From Bacteroidales bacterium (lineage in GTDB: Bacteria; Bacteroidota; Bacteroidia; Bacteroidales; Dysgonomonadaceae): a DNA stretch of 5,044 nt. The notes under the pieces are model-generated. The model was not told the origin of the DNA and did not search any database. It saw only the letters and a program-made list of their open reading frames with translations. The translations under genes were made by a program, and so were the position numbers. Below, piece after piece: positions 1-5,044 of the stretch. Position 1 is the stretch's first letter. The number at the start of each line of letters is the position of its first letter. Where the stretch lies: the NCBI GenBank assembly GCA_012841425.1, contig DUUR01000064.1, positions 1 to 5,044 on the forward strand, read 5' to 3'.

Positions 1-1
1 G

Positions 2-1159
2 TTAATCGAACATTTTTTTGAACTTATTAAATACCTTTTTTTTAGCTGTGGTTGAAGGAGCAAAATTATCAGACTTCTCCATCTCTTCTATAACTTTACG
101 TTCTTTATTAGAAATATTTTCTGGAACATAAACGTTTACATGAATCAATTGATCCCCTTTTCCGTAACCATTTACAGATGGTAGTCCTTTATTTCGCAAC
201 CTCAAGATCTTGCCTGGCTGTGTACCTGGATCAATTTTCACCTTTGCCATTCCATCTATTGTTGGCACTTCAACAGAACCGCCTAAAACTGCAGTTGGGA
301 AGCTTAGAAAAAGATTATAAATCACATCATTCTCATCACGAATCAAATTAGGATCCTGCTCCTCTTCAACAACAATAAGCAAATCTCCATTTACACCACC
401 TCGGCGGGCTGCATTACCCTTGCCCGACATAGACAGTTGCATTCCTTCAGCTACTCCTGCAGGAATCATAATAGAGATTACTTCATCTTCACGCATTATA
501 CCTTCACCATTACAGTGGGTACATTTTTTTGTGATCGATTTTCCATCACCATTACATGTGGGACATGTAGAAGAGGTTTGCATTTGGCCAAGTATTGTGT
601 TAGCAACACGTGTTACCATACCCGAGCCATTACAAGTAGAACAGGTGGATACCGAAGTACCGTTTTCAGAGCCATTGCCATCGCAATGCGAACAGCCTAC
701 GTACTTCTTAACTTTTATTTTTTTCTCAACTCCATTGAGTATTTCTTTAAGATTTAGTTTTACCTTCACACGAAGGTCTGATCCGCGGTTTACTCTCCTA
801 CCTCGCTGAGAACCACCGAAACCACCAAATCCACCGAAACCACCAAAGTGTCCACCAAATATATCTCCAAATTGAGAGAAGATATCGTCCATCGACATAC
901 CTCCACCATATCCGCCACCACCAGCTGCACCACCTAAACCTGCATGTCCGAACTGATCGTATCTGGCACGTTTATTCTCATCACTGAGCACTTCATATGC
1001 CTCGGCAGCTTCTTTAAATTTGTCTTCCGATTCTTTATCACCTTTATTTTTGTCGGGATGATATTGGATTGCCTTTTTTCTGTATGCCTTTTTTATCTCT
1101 TCAGCCGAAGCAGATTTTGGGACATCCAACACCTCATAGTAATCTCTTTTTTCTGCCAT
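2..1159 (-). CDS. dnaJ: Chaperone protein DnaJ (Hsp40), full length
   Basis: Cytoplasmic J-domain co-chaperone that delivers unfolded clients to DnaK and stimulates its ATPase. The 385-residue product has the complete type I layout: J domain at about residues 5-70 with the catalytic HPD tripeptide at 34-36, a Gly/Phe-rich linker at about 71-120, then a zinc-binding region with four CxxCxGxG repeats at 156-163 (CSHCDGNG), 173-180 (CSTCNGSG), 199-206 (CPTCNGDG) and 213-220 (CTHCNGEG). C-terminal substrate-binding and dimerisation domains follow (about 221-350), ending in a basic tail. The length is normal for the family and all zinc cysteines are present. The ATG start is supported by an AGGAG sequence six bases upstream. 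The gene begins one base after the grpE stop codon, so the two form an operon. The only local oddity is a run of four Phe-Gly-Gly units in the linker. The stop codon lies at the window edge, so no terminator can be assessed. Confidence 0.98.
   Translation of the reverse strand: MAEKRDYYEVLDVPKSASAEEIKKAYRKKAIQYHPDKNKGDKESEDKFKEAAEAYEVLSDENKRARYDQFGHAGLGGAAGGGGYGGGMSMDDIFSQFGDIFGGHFGGFGGFGGFGGSQRGRRVNRGSDLRVKVKLNLKEILNGVEKKIKVKKYVGCSHCDGNGSENGTSVSTCSTCNGSGMVTRVANTILGQMQTSSTCPTCNGDGKSITKKCTHCNGEGIMREDEVISIMIPAGVAEGMQLSMSGKGNAARRGGVNGDLLIVVEEEQDPNLIRDENDVIYNLFLSFPTAVLGGSVEVPTIDGMAKVKIDPGTQPGKILRLRNKGLPSVNGYGKGDQLIHVNVYVPENISNKERKVIEEMEKSDNFAPSTTAKKKVFNKFKKMFD
813..848 (-). repeat. Four 9-bp tandem units encoding (Phe-Gly-Gly)x4 in dnaJ
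   Basis: On the plus strand the units are ccaccgaaa, ccaccaaat, ccaccgaaa and ccaccaaag, alternating at two positions. Read in the dnaJ frame they encode four consecutive Phe-Gly-Gly triplets, residues 105-116, in the Gly/Phe linker between the J domain and the zinc region. The repeat is in frame and harmless. Because the unit is 9 bp, slippage would add or remove whole FGG units without breaking the gene, so copy number may vary between strains. Confidence 0.85.
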
Positions 1160-1160
1160 A

Positions 1161-1757
1161 TTATTCTCCTACAACAACTTTAGGGAAGCGTATAATCTTA
1201 TCGTTTAATTTATAGCCTTTTTGAATACAATCTACTACAACCCCTTTCTGAGACTCATCTTGAGCTGGAATAGTTGTTACTGCCTCAAACGTATCTGAGT
1301 TGAAAGGAAGCCCTAATGCCTCAATCTCTTCCACTCCGTTTTGCTTAAGAAAGCTAATGAACTTAGAGTAAATAAGGTCCATACCTTCAAGCATTGCATC
1401 CCTGTCGTCAGAGGCATGAAGAGCAGAGAGTGCTCGCTCAAAATCATCTACTAAGGTAATTATGTTAATTAACACCCTTTCTCCTCCACTTTTTATAATT
1501 TCAGCCTTCTCTTTTATAGTACGTTTGCGAAAATTATCAAACTCAGCATTGAGGCGAAGGTAGCTATCGTTAAGTTCATCATATTTTTGTTGCAACTTTT
1601 CTAGCTCTTGATTTGGGTTCTCACTTCCATTATCATTTGATACCTCCTCTGTCAATTTGTCCTCACTCTTTAAATCCTCTTGAACAATATCCTCTGAGTT
1701 TATATTCTCAGGCTTTACCGAAGACTCTTCACTATGCTGATTTGTATTACGTTTCAT
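1161..1757 (-). CDS. grpE: GrpE, nucleotide exchange factor for DnaK
   Basis: Cytoplasmic homodimeric cochaperone that releases ADP from DnaK so the Hsp70 cycle can restart. In the 198-residue product, residues 1-50 are an acidic, low-complexity, probably disordered tail. Residues about 51-90 form the long coiled-coil helix ([20 protein letters not shown] followed by [10 protein letters not shown], the typical GrpE core). A helical bundle follows (LVDDFERAL at 102-110) and then the C-terminal beta domain, ending [18 protein letters not shown]. The usual F-[DN]-x-x-x-H-E-A motif appears as FNSDTFEAV at 152-160, with Phe where many homologues have His; this is a mild variant and the protein looks functional. 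It is followed one base later by dnaJ and preceded, 61 bp upstream on the same strand, by an HD-domain gene. The leader before its ATG is A-rich with no Shine-Dalgarno match, as is common in Bacteroidetes. I see no clear promoter or heat-shock operator. Confidence 0.97.
   Translation of the reverse strand: MKRNTNQHSEESSVKPENINSEDIVQEDLKSEDKLTEEVSNDNGSENPNQELEKLQQKYDELNDSYLRLNAEFDNFRKRTIKEKAEIIKSGGERVLINIITLVDDFERALSALHASDDRDAMLEGMDLIYSKFISFLKQNGVEEIEALGLPFNSDTFEAVTTIPAQDESQKGVVVDCIQKGYKLNDKIIRFPKVVVGE
1166..1170 (-). promoter_or_regulatory. Shine-Dalgarno site of dnaJ, embedded in the end of grpE
   Basis: Read on the minus strand this is AGGAG, followed by six bases (AATAAT) and then the dnaJ ATG. 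It overlaps the last sense codons of grpE (GTA GGA GAA TAA). A ribosome finishing grpE therefore covers the dnaJ start, which suggests translational coupling. It is the only canonical Shine-Dalgarno sequence I find in this window, and it fixes the dnaJ start. Confidence 0.8.
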
Positions 1758-1796
1758 ATATTAATCTTTTATTTTTCCACTTATATTAAATACATA

Positions 1797-1814
1797 CTGC
1801 AAATAGTTTGCCAG
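1797..1814. other. Small imperfect inverted repeat between the HD gene and grpE
   Basis: On the plus strand the arms are CTGCAAA and TTTGcCAG around a TAG loop, giving seven pairs with one bulged base. It sits just after the stop codon of the upstream HD gene and about 40 bp before the grpE start. No U-rich tract follows it in either direction, so it does not look like an intrinsic terminator. It could be a weak operator, an mRNA-stability hairpin or chance in AT-rich DNA. The rest of the 61-bp gap (1758-1818) is AT-rich, and I see no convincing promoter in it. Confidence 0.3.
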
Positions 1815-1818
1815 AATT

Positions 1819-2355
1819 TTATAGAAATAATTCACACCATTCATCAAAAATTTCAACTTGATGCCAGCCATGTGCTTTAAGACTCTGTCTGATACGTTTC
1901 ACAGATTTTTCTTTACCCAGCTGAGATTTAGAATAAAACTTATCTGCAAAGCAAATAATCTTCTCCTCTAAACTCTGAGGACGCATATCTCTATGGGGTA
2001 TTGGCAACCCTCTTTCGATAATTGTTTCTAAGCTAAGGCCAGTTCCTGTATGCCTTTCGCATACTAATGCATGTTTTGGATACCCCTCACTAACTAATAT
2101 CTCACTACCAAGATAACCATGACAAATGTAAGGCATATCGCCTTCACAGGCTATTCTGGGAGATTTGGTTTTGTAAATACCTATATCATGAAGCATAGCT
2201 GCTTCTTCAATGAACTTAACATCTACTGCCAGCTCGGGATGATTATTTACAACATCCAAAGCTTTGAGAGTCACATCTGTGCAATGCGACATATAGATGT
2301 CATAAATTTTAGTTCCCTTTTTGTAGTACTTGTTTATTATTGAATATGGATCCAT
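1819..2355 (-). CDS. HD-domain (HDIG-type) phosphohydrolase, substrate unknown
   Basis: The 178-residue protein belongs to the HD superfamily of metal-dependent phosphohydrolases. The visible candidate metal ligands follow the H...HD...H...D pattern: His24 (MSHC), the diagnostic His56-Asp57 in AMLHDIGIY, His79 and His102 (CERHTGTGLS), and Asp138 in CFADKF. The HDIG variant and the RHTGTGLS segment are typical of small stand-alone bacterial and archaeal HD proteins annotated only as HD-domain hydrolases. There is no signal peptide, membrane segment or partner domain, so it is probably a soluble cytoplasmic enzyme acting on a nucleotide or other phosphorylated small molecule; that substrate class is known for the superfamily and not shown here. 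It lies 61 bp upstream of grpE on the same strand and could be co-transcribed with the chaperone genes. A perfect Bacteroidetes -7 element lies 21 bp upstream of its ATG. I do not recognise a gene name. Confidence 0.9.
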   Translation of the reverse strand: MDPYSIINKYYKKGTKIYDIYMSHCTDVTLKALDVVNNHPELAVDVKFIEEAAMLHDIGIYKTKSPRIACEGDMPYICHGYLGSEILVSEGYPKHALVCERHTGTGLSLETIIERGLPIPHRDMRPQSLEEKIICFADKFYSKSQLGKEKSVKRIRQSLKAHGWHQVEIFDEWCELFL

Positions 2356-2375
2356 AAACGTCGGTTTACCAGTCG

Positions 2376-2383
2376 CAAAGGTA
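2376..2383 (-). promoter_or_regulatory. Candidate Bacteroidetes -7 promoter element for the HD gene
   Basis: The minus strand reads TACCTTTG, a perfect match to the Bacteroidetes consensus TAnnTTTG. It would start transcription roughly 14-18 bases before the HD gene's ATG. The matching -33 element is poor: the expected position, 19-21 bases further upstream, has no TTG, although TTTG occurs closer in (minus strand, 2399-2396). Such elements arise by chance in AT-rich DNA, but the location in a divergent intergenic gap is right. Confidence 0.5.
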
Positions 2384-2449
2384 GTACAAAAATCTCAAAT
2401 ACAGGAAGGACCAGTTTTTACATTTGAGGGTGATATCATATTATAGCAT

Positions 2450-2480
2450 CTGTTAATATAGTTTAAACAGGGTTGAACAG
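2450..2480. promoter_or_regulatory. Repeated CTGTT/AACAG half-sites, possible operator
   Basis: The sequence holds CTGTT (2450-2454), its inverted copy AACAG (2466-2470) and a direct copy AACAG (2476-2480), the last two exactly 10 bp apart, one helical turn. The 8-bp palindrome GTTTAAAC (2461-2468) overlaps them. They surround the candidate -33 TTG at 2473-2475 of the plus-strand promoter, the right place for a repressor to act. The half-sites are only five bases long, so chance cannot be excluded. Confidence 0.25.
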
Positions 2481-2502
2481 AAAAATAAATAACATATTTT
2501 TG
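2473..2502 (+). promoter_or_regulatory. Candidate Bacteroidetes promoter for the His-rich gene
   Basis: TTG at 2473-2475 and TATTTTTG at 2495-2502 are separated by 19 bases. This fits the Bacteroidetes primary sigma-factor arrangement of a -33 TTG/TTTG and a -7 TAnnTTTG. Transcription would begin around 2506-2510, virtually at the ATG at 2510, so the message may be leaderless or nearly so. The downstream protein has no other methionine, so moving its start to an internal ATG is not possible. Confidence 0.55.
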
Positions 2503-2509
2503 TTGACTT

Positions 2510-2860
2510 ATGTTGAAGGACAAGCAAAAGAGATTGATATGGTTTTTCCCTTTGCTGTTTACATTATATGTATGCAGCATTACGCTCTTTACACACTCTC
2601 ACATAATCAACAACATTAGATATGTTCACTCTCACCCATTTAAGTTTGGCGACGCGCCTTCACACCAACACTCCGAAGATGAGCTTGAACTACTTGATCA
2701 GCTTTTCAATAGCTCGTTTACTCCAGATATACTACCAGCTATAGACCTTACAGGTGATATAACCGGAAATAGACTTCTATATACAAACTTTTATCAGCAA
2801 ATTCATCTTATAAGCTCTGCATCCGCTTTGCAGCTTAGAGCGCCTCCCTATATTTTGTGA
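2510..2860 (+). CDS. Small His-rich envelope protein, unknown function
   Basis: I do not recognise a named gene. The 116-residue product begins with a short basic stretch (MLKDKQKR) and a hydrophobic segment at about residues 9-28, which is either an uncleaved membrane anchor or a signal peptide. The single Cys22 is preceded by LYV, not a good lipobox. Next come three His-x-His motifs, at 29-31 (HSH), 40-42 (HSH, within YVHSHPF) and 52-54 (HQH), followed by an acidic run (SEDELELLDQL). The tail ends LQLRAPPYIL. Three HxH motifs within 26 residues suggest binding of a divalent metal such as Zn, Cu or Ni in the periplasm; this is inference. The gene lies 149 bp upstream of a TonB-dependent receptor in the same orientation and probably belongs with it functionally. 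Support for coding comes from the coherent signal-like N-terminus, the non-random His pattern and the promoter just upstream. The opposite-strand reading here is much shorter and featureless. Confidence 0.82.
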   Translation: MLKDKQKRLIWFFPLLFTLYVCSITLFTHSHIINNIRYVHSHPFKFGDAPSHQHSEDELELLDQLFNSSFTPDILPAIDLTGDITGNRLLYTNFYQQIHLISSASALQLRAPPYIL

Positions 2861-2869
2861 ATTCTATAA

Positions 2870-2885
2870 GTCTTTAAAATAAGAC
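2870..2885 (+). other. Short hairpin just after the His-rich gene
   Basis: GTCTT and AAGAC form a five-pair stem around a six-base AT loop, ten bases after the stop codon. There is no following U-tract and the stem is short, so it is unlikely to be an efficient terminator. Read-through into the receptor gene remains plausible. Confidence 0.2.
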
Positions 2886-2908
2886 ATCATAAATCAGATT
2901 AACTAAAA

Positions 2909-2945
2909 TACGAATGTGTATCAAAATTCAATAAACACACTCGTA
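2909..2945 (+). other. Long imperfect inverted repeat upstream of the TonB receptor
   Basis: The left arm is TACGAATGTGT (2909-2919) and the right arm ACACACTCGTA (2935-2945). Ten of eleven positions pair, with one A-C mismatch, around a 15-base AT-rich loop. It is the strongest dyad in the 149-bp gap between the His-rich gene and the receptor. No T-run follows, so it is not a classical terminator. It could be a regulator-binding site, a 5' leader hairpin for the receptor mRNA or an attenuating or stabilising structure. No good TAnnTTTG promoter is visible elsewhere in 2861-3009, so the receptor may depend on the promoter of the upstream gene. Confidence 0.45.
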
Positions 2946-3009
2946 CACTATCATGATTATACTCTATTAATTAGATGATTAAACTAAATTCACAAATCAA
3001 AGATAAAGG

Positions 3010-5044
3010 ATGAAAAAACTTATAATAATTGTTCTTATAGCTTTTGCTATTAATAATAATATAACAGGCAATAACAATCCCGATCAAACTGATGCAAATA
3101 TTTTCGGACATGTTCTTGATAAAAGAACAGAGGAGCATCTGCCGTATGTGACGGTTAAACTTCAGGGCACTACAATTGGAATAACCACCGACGCTACAGG
3201 TCACTACTTTTTAAGGAATCTCCCGATTGGCAAATTTACTCTTGAAGTATCTATGATTGGATTTTCGACAATTACACAGGATGTAACAATTGAAGCGGGC
3301 AAATCACTTGAAGTAAACTTTGAACTTATGGAATCGGCTACTTCTCTTAACGAAGTAGTTGTATCTGCCAATAGAAATGAAACCACAAGAAGAACTGCTC
3401 CTTCTCTTGTGAGTGTGCTAGATATGCAGACATTAGATGTAACGAACTCCAAAACTTTGTCGGATGGGCTTAAGTTTCAACCAGGATTAAGGGTGGAGAA
3501 CAATTGTCAGAATTGTGGCACTACTCAGGTGCGTATTAACGGTATGGAAGGTTCATATTCACAGATACTAATAGACTCAAGACCCATGATTGGTGCATTA
3601 GCAGGGGTTTATGGATTGGAACAGATTCCTGCAAACATGATTGAACGAATTGAGGTGGTGCGTGGAGGAGGGTCTGCACTTTTTGGTGCAAATGCTATTG
3701 GTGGTACTATAAATATTATTACTCGCGAACCAATTAGAAATTCTGGTGAGTTCTCACATACACTTTCAAGTATAAACGGAACTGGCACACTCGAAAATAA
3801 CACTACTTTTAACGCTTCGCTTGTTAATGACACTCGAAATGCAGGCATTATGGTATACGGTCAGCACCGCATAAGAGACGGTTTTGATATTGATGGAGAT
3901 GGATTTACAGAGCTGCCGTCAATTAAAAACAGATCGCTTGGTTTTAGGTCTTTCCTAAAAACGGGTATCTACTCAAGGCTGACTCTAGAGTATAGAAATA
4001 TACATGAATTTCGTCGTGGTGGCGACAGGCTAGATCTGCAGCCTTACGAAAGTTATATAACAGAGCAGGTAGAGCACTATATAAATAGTGGTTCTATTAG
4101 TTTCGATAAATATTCGTCAGATCAGAAAAGCAAGCTAAATCTTTATGCAGCTGCAAGTCACACCAATAGAGGCAGCTACTATGGCGCAGGTACTCCTTTC
4201 AATAAAAACACACCAACGGTTGAACCAGGAATGTCGGAAGATGAAATTGACAATATTAATAAGATTATCGAAAACAACCAGCTCCGAATAAACTCGTTTG
4301 GTAAAACATCTGAACTAACCTATCAAATTGGAGGTCACTTCATACACTCTTTTAGCAATCTGTGGTTCATGCCGGCCGATTTAACTTTAGGTGGTGAATA
4401 CCTAGGGAGCGAGCTCGATGACATAAGCGGTTATCGTACCGAGAGCCTCTTTCAAGAGACACACACCTTGAGTGGGTTTATGCAAAATGAATGGAAAACA
4501 GATATGTGGAGTTTCTTGGTGGGTGGGAGACTCGACAAGCATAACCTCGTGGATAATGCTATATTTAGTCCTAGGCTCAATTTACGATACAACCCTACTG
4601 AGAGCATTAATTTCCGATTAACATATAGCGAGGGTTTCCGCGCTCCTCAAATATTCGATGAGAATCTTCATGTTGATATTGCTGGTGGTGAACAGATTAT
4701 TAGAGTTCTCTCAGACAATTTAAAAGAGGAACGCTCAAGAAGTATCAGTGGTTCTGTGGACATGTATCATCAGGTAAGCAACAATAGTATTCTTAATTTA
4801 CTAGTCGAAGGCTTCTATACTAAACTGAACAATCCTTTTACAGAAGTGCGTCGAGGTAATGAGATTTTTATCGAGAACGCAAGCTTTGGAGCTATGGTAT
4901 ATGGATTGAACCTTGAGGGCAGAGCGGTATTGAGCAGTAAATTTGACCTACAGGCAGGGGCTACGCTACAACGTAGTTTGTATGAAGAGGAGAGAAAATG
5001 GTGGGAACCTCAAAACATAGAGGAAGAAGAATTAGACGAGGTTA
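3010..5044 (+). CDS. TonB-dependent outer-membrane receptor, 3' end cut by the window
   Basis: Outer-membrane beta-barrel that imports a ligand using TonB-ExbBD energy. The frame is open for 678 codons from the ATG at 3010 to the window end. The layout is: signal peptide with hydrophobic core LIIIVLIAFA (4-13); carboxypeptidase-D regulatory-like beta-sandwich at about 30-107 (conserved GHYFLRNLPIGKF); a TonB-box-like NEVVVSA at 114-120; plug domain at about 126-240 with LSDGLKFQPGLRVENN, VRING at 174-178, ILIDSRP, IPANMIERIEVVRG at 206-219 and SALFGANAIGGTINII at 222-237. The barrel then starts and includes SEGFRAPQIFDENLH at 540-554. The plug carries Cys166 and Cys169 (CQNC). A DIDGDG segment at 293-298 resembles a calcium loop. 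Related receptors are usually about 700-850 residues, so mainly the last strands should be missing. Bases before the ATG are A-rich (AAAGG abuts it), with no properly spaced Shine-Dalgarno. The His-rich neighbour suggests metal or metal-complex transport, but the ligand cannot be assigned. Confidence 0.96.
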   Translation, partial: MKKLIIIVLIAFAINNNITGNNNPDQTDANIFGHVLDKRTEEHLPYVTVKLQGTTIGITTDATGHYFLRNLPIGKFTLEVSMIGFSTITQDVTIEAGKSLEVNFELMESATSLNEVVVSANRNETTRRTAPSLVSVLDMQTLDVTNSKTLSDGLKFQPGLRVENNCQNCGTTQVRINGMEGSYSQILIDSRPMIGALAGVYGLEQIPANMIERIEVVRGGGSALFGANAIGGTINIITREPIRNSGEFSHTLSSINGTGTLENNTTFNASLVNDTRNAGIMVYGQHRIRDGFDIDGDGFTELPSIKNRSLGFRSFLKTGIYSRLTLEYRNIHEFRRGGDRLDLQPYESYITEQVEHYINSGSISFDKYSSDQKSKLNLYAAASHTNRGSYYGAGTPFNKNTPTVEPGMSEDEIDNINKIIENNQLRINSFGKTSELTYQIGGHFIHSFSNLWFMPADLTLGGEYLGSELDDISGYRTESLFQETHTLSGFMQNEWKTDMWSFLVGGRLDKHNLVDNAIFSPRLNLRYNPTESINFRLTYSEGFRAPQIFDENLHVDIAGGEQIIRVLSDNLKEERSRSISGSVDMYHQVSNNSILNLLVEGFYTKLNNPFTEVRRGNEIFIENASFGAMVYGLNLEGRAVLSSKFDLQAGATLQRSLYEEERKWWEPQNIEEEELDEV

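Noticed and set aside
420..809. Plus-strand reading frame of 129 codons (and another at 437-757) opposite dnaJ
   Set aside because: Both lie wholly inside dnaJ on the opposite strand, over the zinc-finger and linker codons. They show no recognisable domain, and dnaJ is certain.
944..1183. Plus-strand hydrophobic reading frame of 79 codons
   Set aside because: It is antisense to the J domain of dnaJ. Its hydrophobicity is the expected complement of Lys/Glu-rich codons.
1758..1818. CIRCE-type heat-shock operator or promoter before grpE
   Set aside because: No TTAGCACTC-N9-GAGTGCTAA-like inverted repeat and no full TAnnTTTG match was found on the minus strand of this gap.
2119..2343. Plus-strand reading frame of 74 codons opposite the HD gene
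   Set aside because: It is contained in the HD-domain gene, has no motif and has no start signal.
2431..2438. Perfect palindrome TGATATCA in the divergent region as an operator
   Set aside because: An 8-bp AT-rich palindrome is easily found by chance, and it is about 35-70 bp from the promoter elements with no second copy.
2395..2580. Minus-strand reading frame of 61 codons in the divergent intergenic region
   Set aside because: It overlaps the start of the His-rich gene and the candidate promoters. The peptide has no recognisable motif or ribosome-binding site.
2870..2885. Hairpin after the His-rich gene as an intrinsic terminator
   Set aside because: The stem has only five pairs and no U-tract follows. 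It is kept only as a weak structural note.
2971..3848. Three minus-strand reading frames (2971-3204, 3204-3452, 3609-3848)
   Set aside because: They lie almost entirely antisense to the TonB receptor, whose plus-strand frame is open throughout and rich in family motifs.
1..5044. CRISPR array, tRNA or rRNA gene, insertion sequence or toxin-antitoxin pair
   Set aside because: No regularly spaced direct repeats, no cloverleaf-like segment, no transposase and no flanking inverted repeats were seen. Coding sequence fills almost the whole window.

Overview
This is an AT-rich window whose features point to the phylum Bacteroidota. It carries a TonB-dependent outer-membrane receptor with an N-terminal carboxypeptidase-regulatory-like domain, and two perfect matches to the Bacteroidetes -7 promoter element TAnnTTTG. 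Most genes lack a Shine-Dalgarno sequence. The genus cannot be read from the sequence alone.

The left half (2-2355) is a minus-strand block. It reads, in transcription order, a small HD-domain phosphohydrolase of unknown substrate (2355-1819), then grpE (1757-1161), then dnaJ (1159-2). GrpE and DnaJ are the nucleotide-exchange factor and J-domain co-chaperone of the Hsp70 DnaK, which is not in this window. The two genes are separated by one base, and the dnaJ ribosome-binding site is formed by the last codons of grpE, so they are very probably translated in a coupled way. No CIRCE-type operator is visible before grpE.

A 154-bp divergent intergenic region (2356-2509) follows. It holds a candidate minus-strand promoter for the HD gene and a candidate plus-strand promoter (TTG-N19-TATTTTTG) that ends only 7 bases before the next gene, plus short repeated half-sites that could be an operator.

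The right half (2510-5044) is a plus-strand pair. First comes a 116-residue protein with one N-terminal hydrophobic segment, three His-x-His motifs and a Pro-containing tail. After 149 bp comes a TonB-dependent receptor that is open for 678 codons and is cut by the window end. The receptor's plug has a CQNC motif, and its early barrel region has a calcium-loop-like DIDGDG segment. I infer that the pair is a metal or metal-complex acquisition or handling unit, with the His-rich protein as an envelope metal-binding partner. The substrate is not proven by anything in the sequence. This pair is the part of the window most likely to hold undescribed biology; the chaperone block is ordinary.
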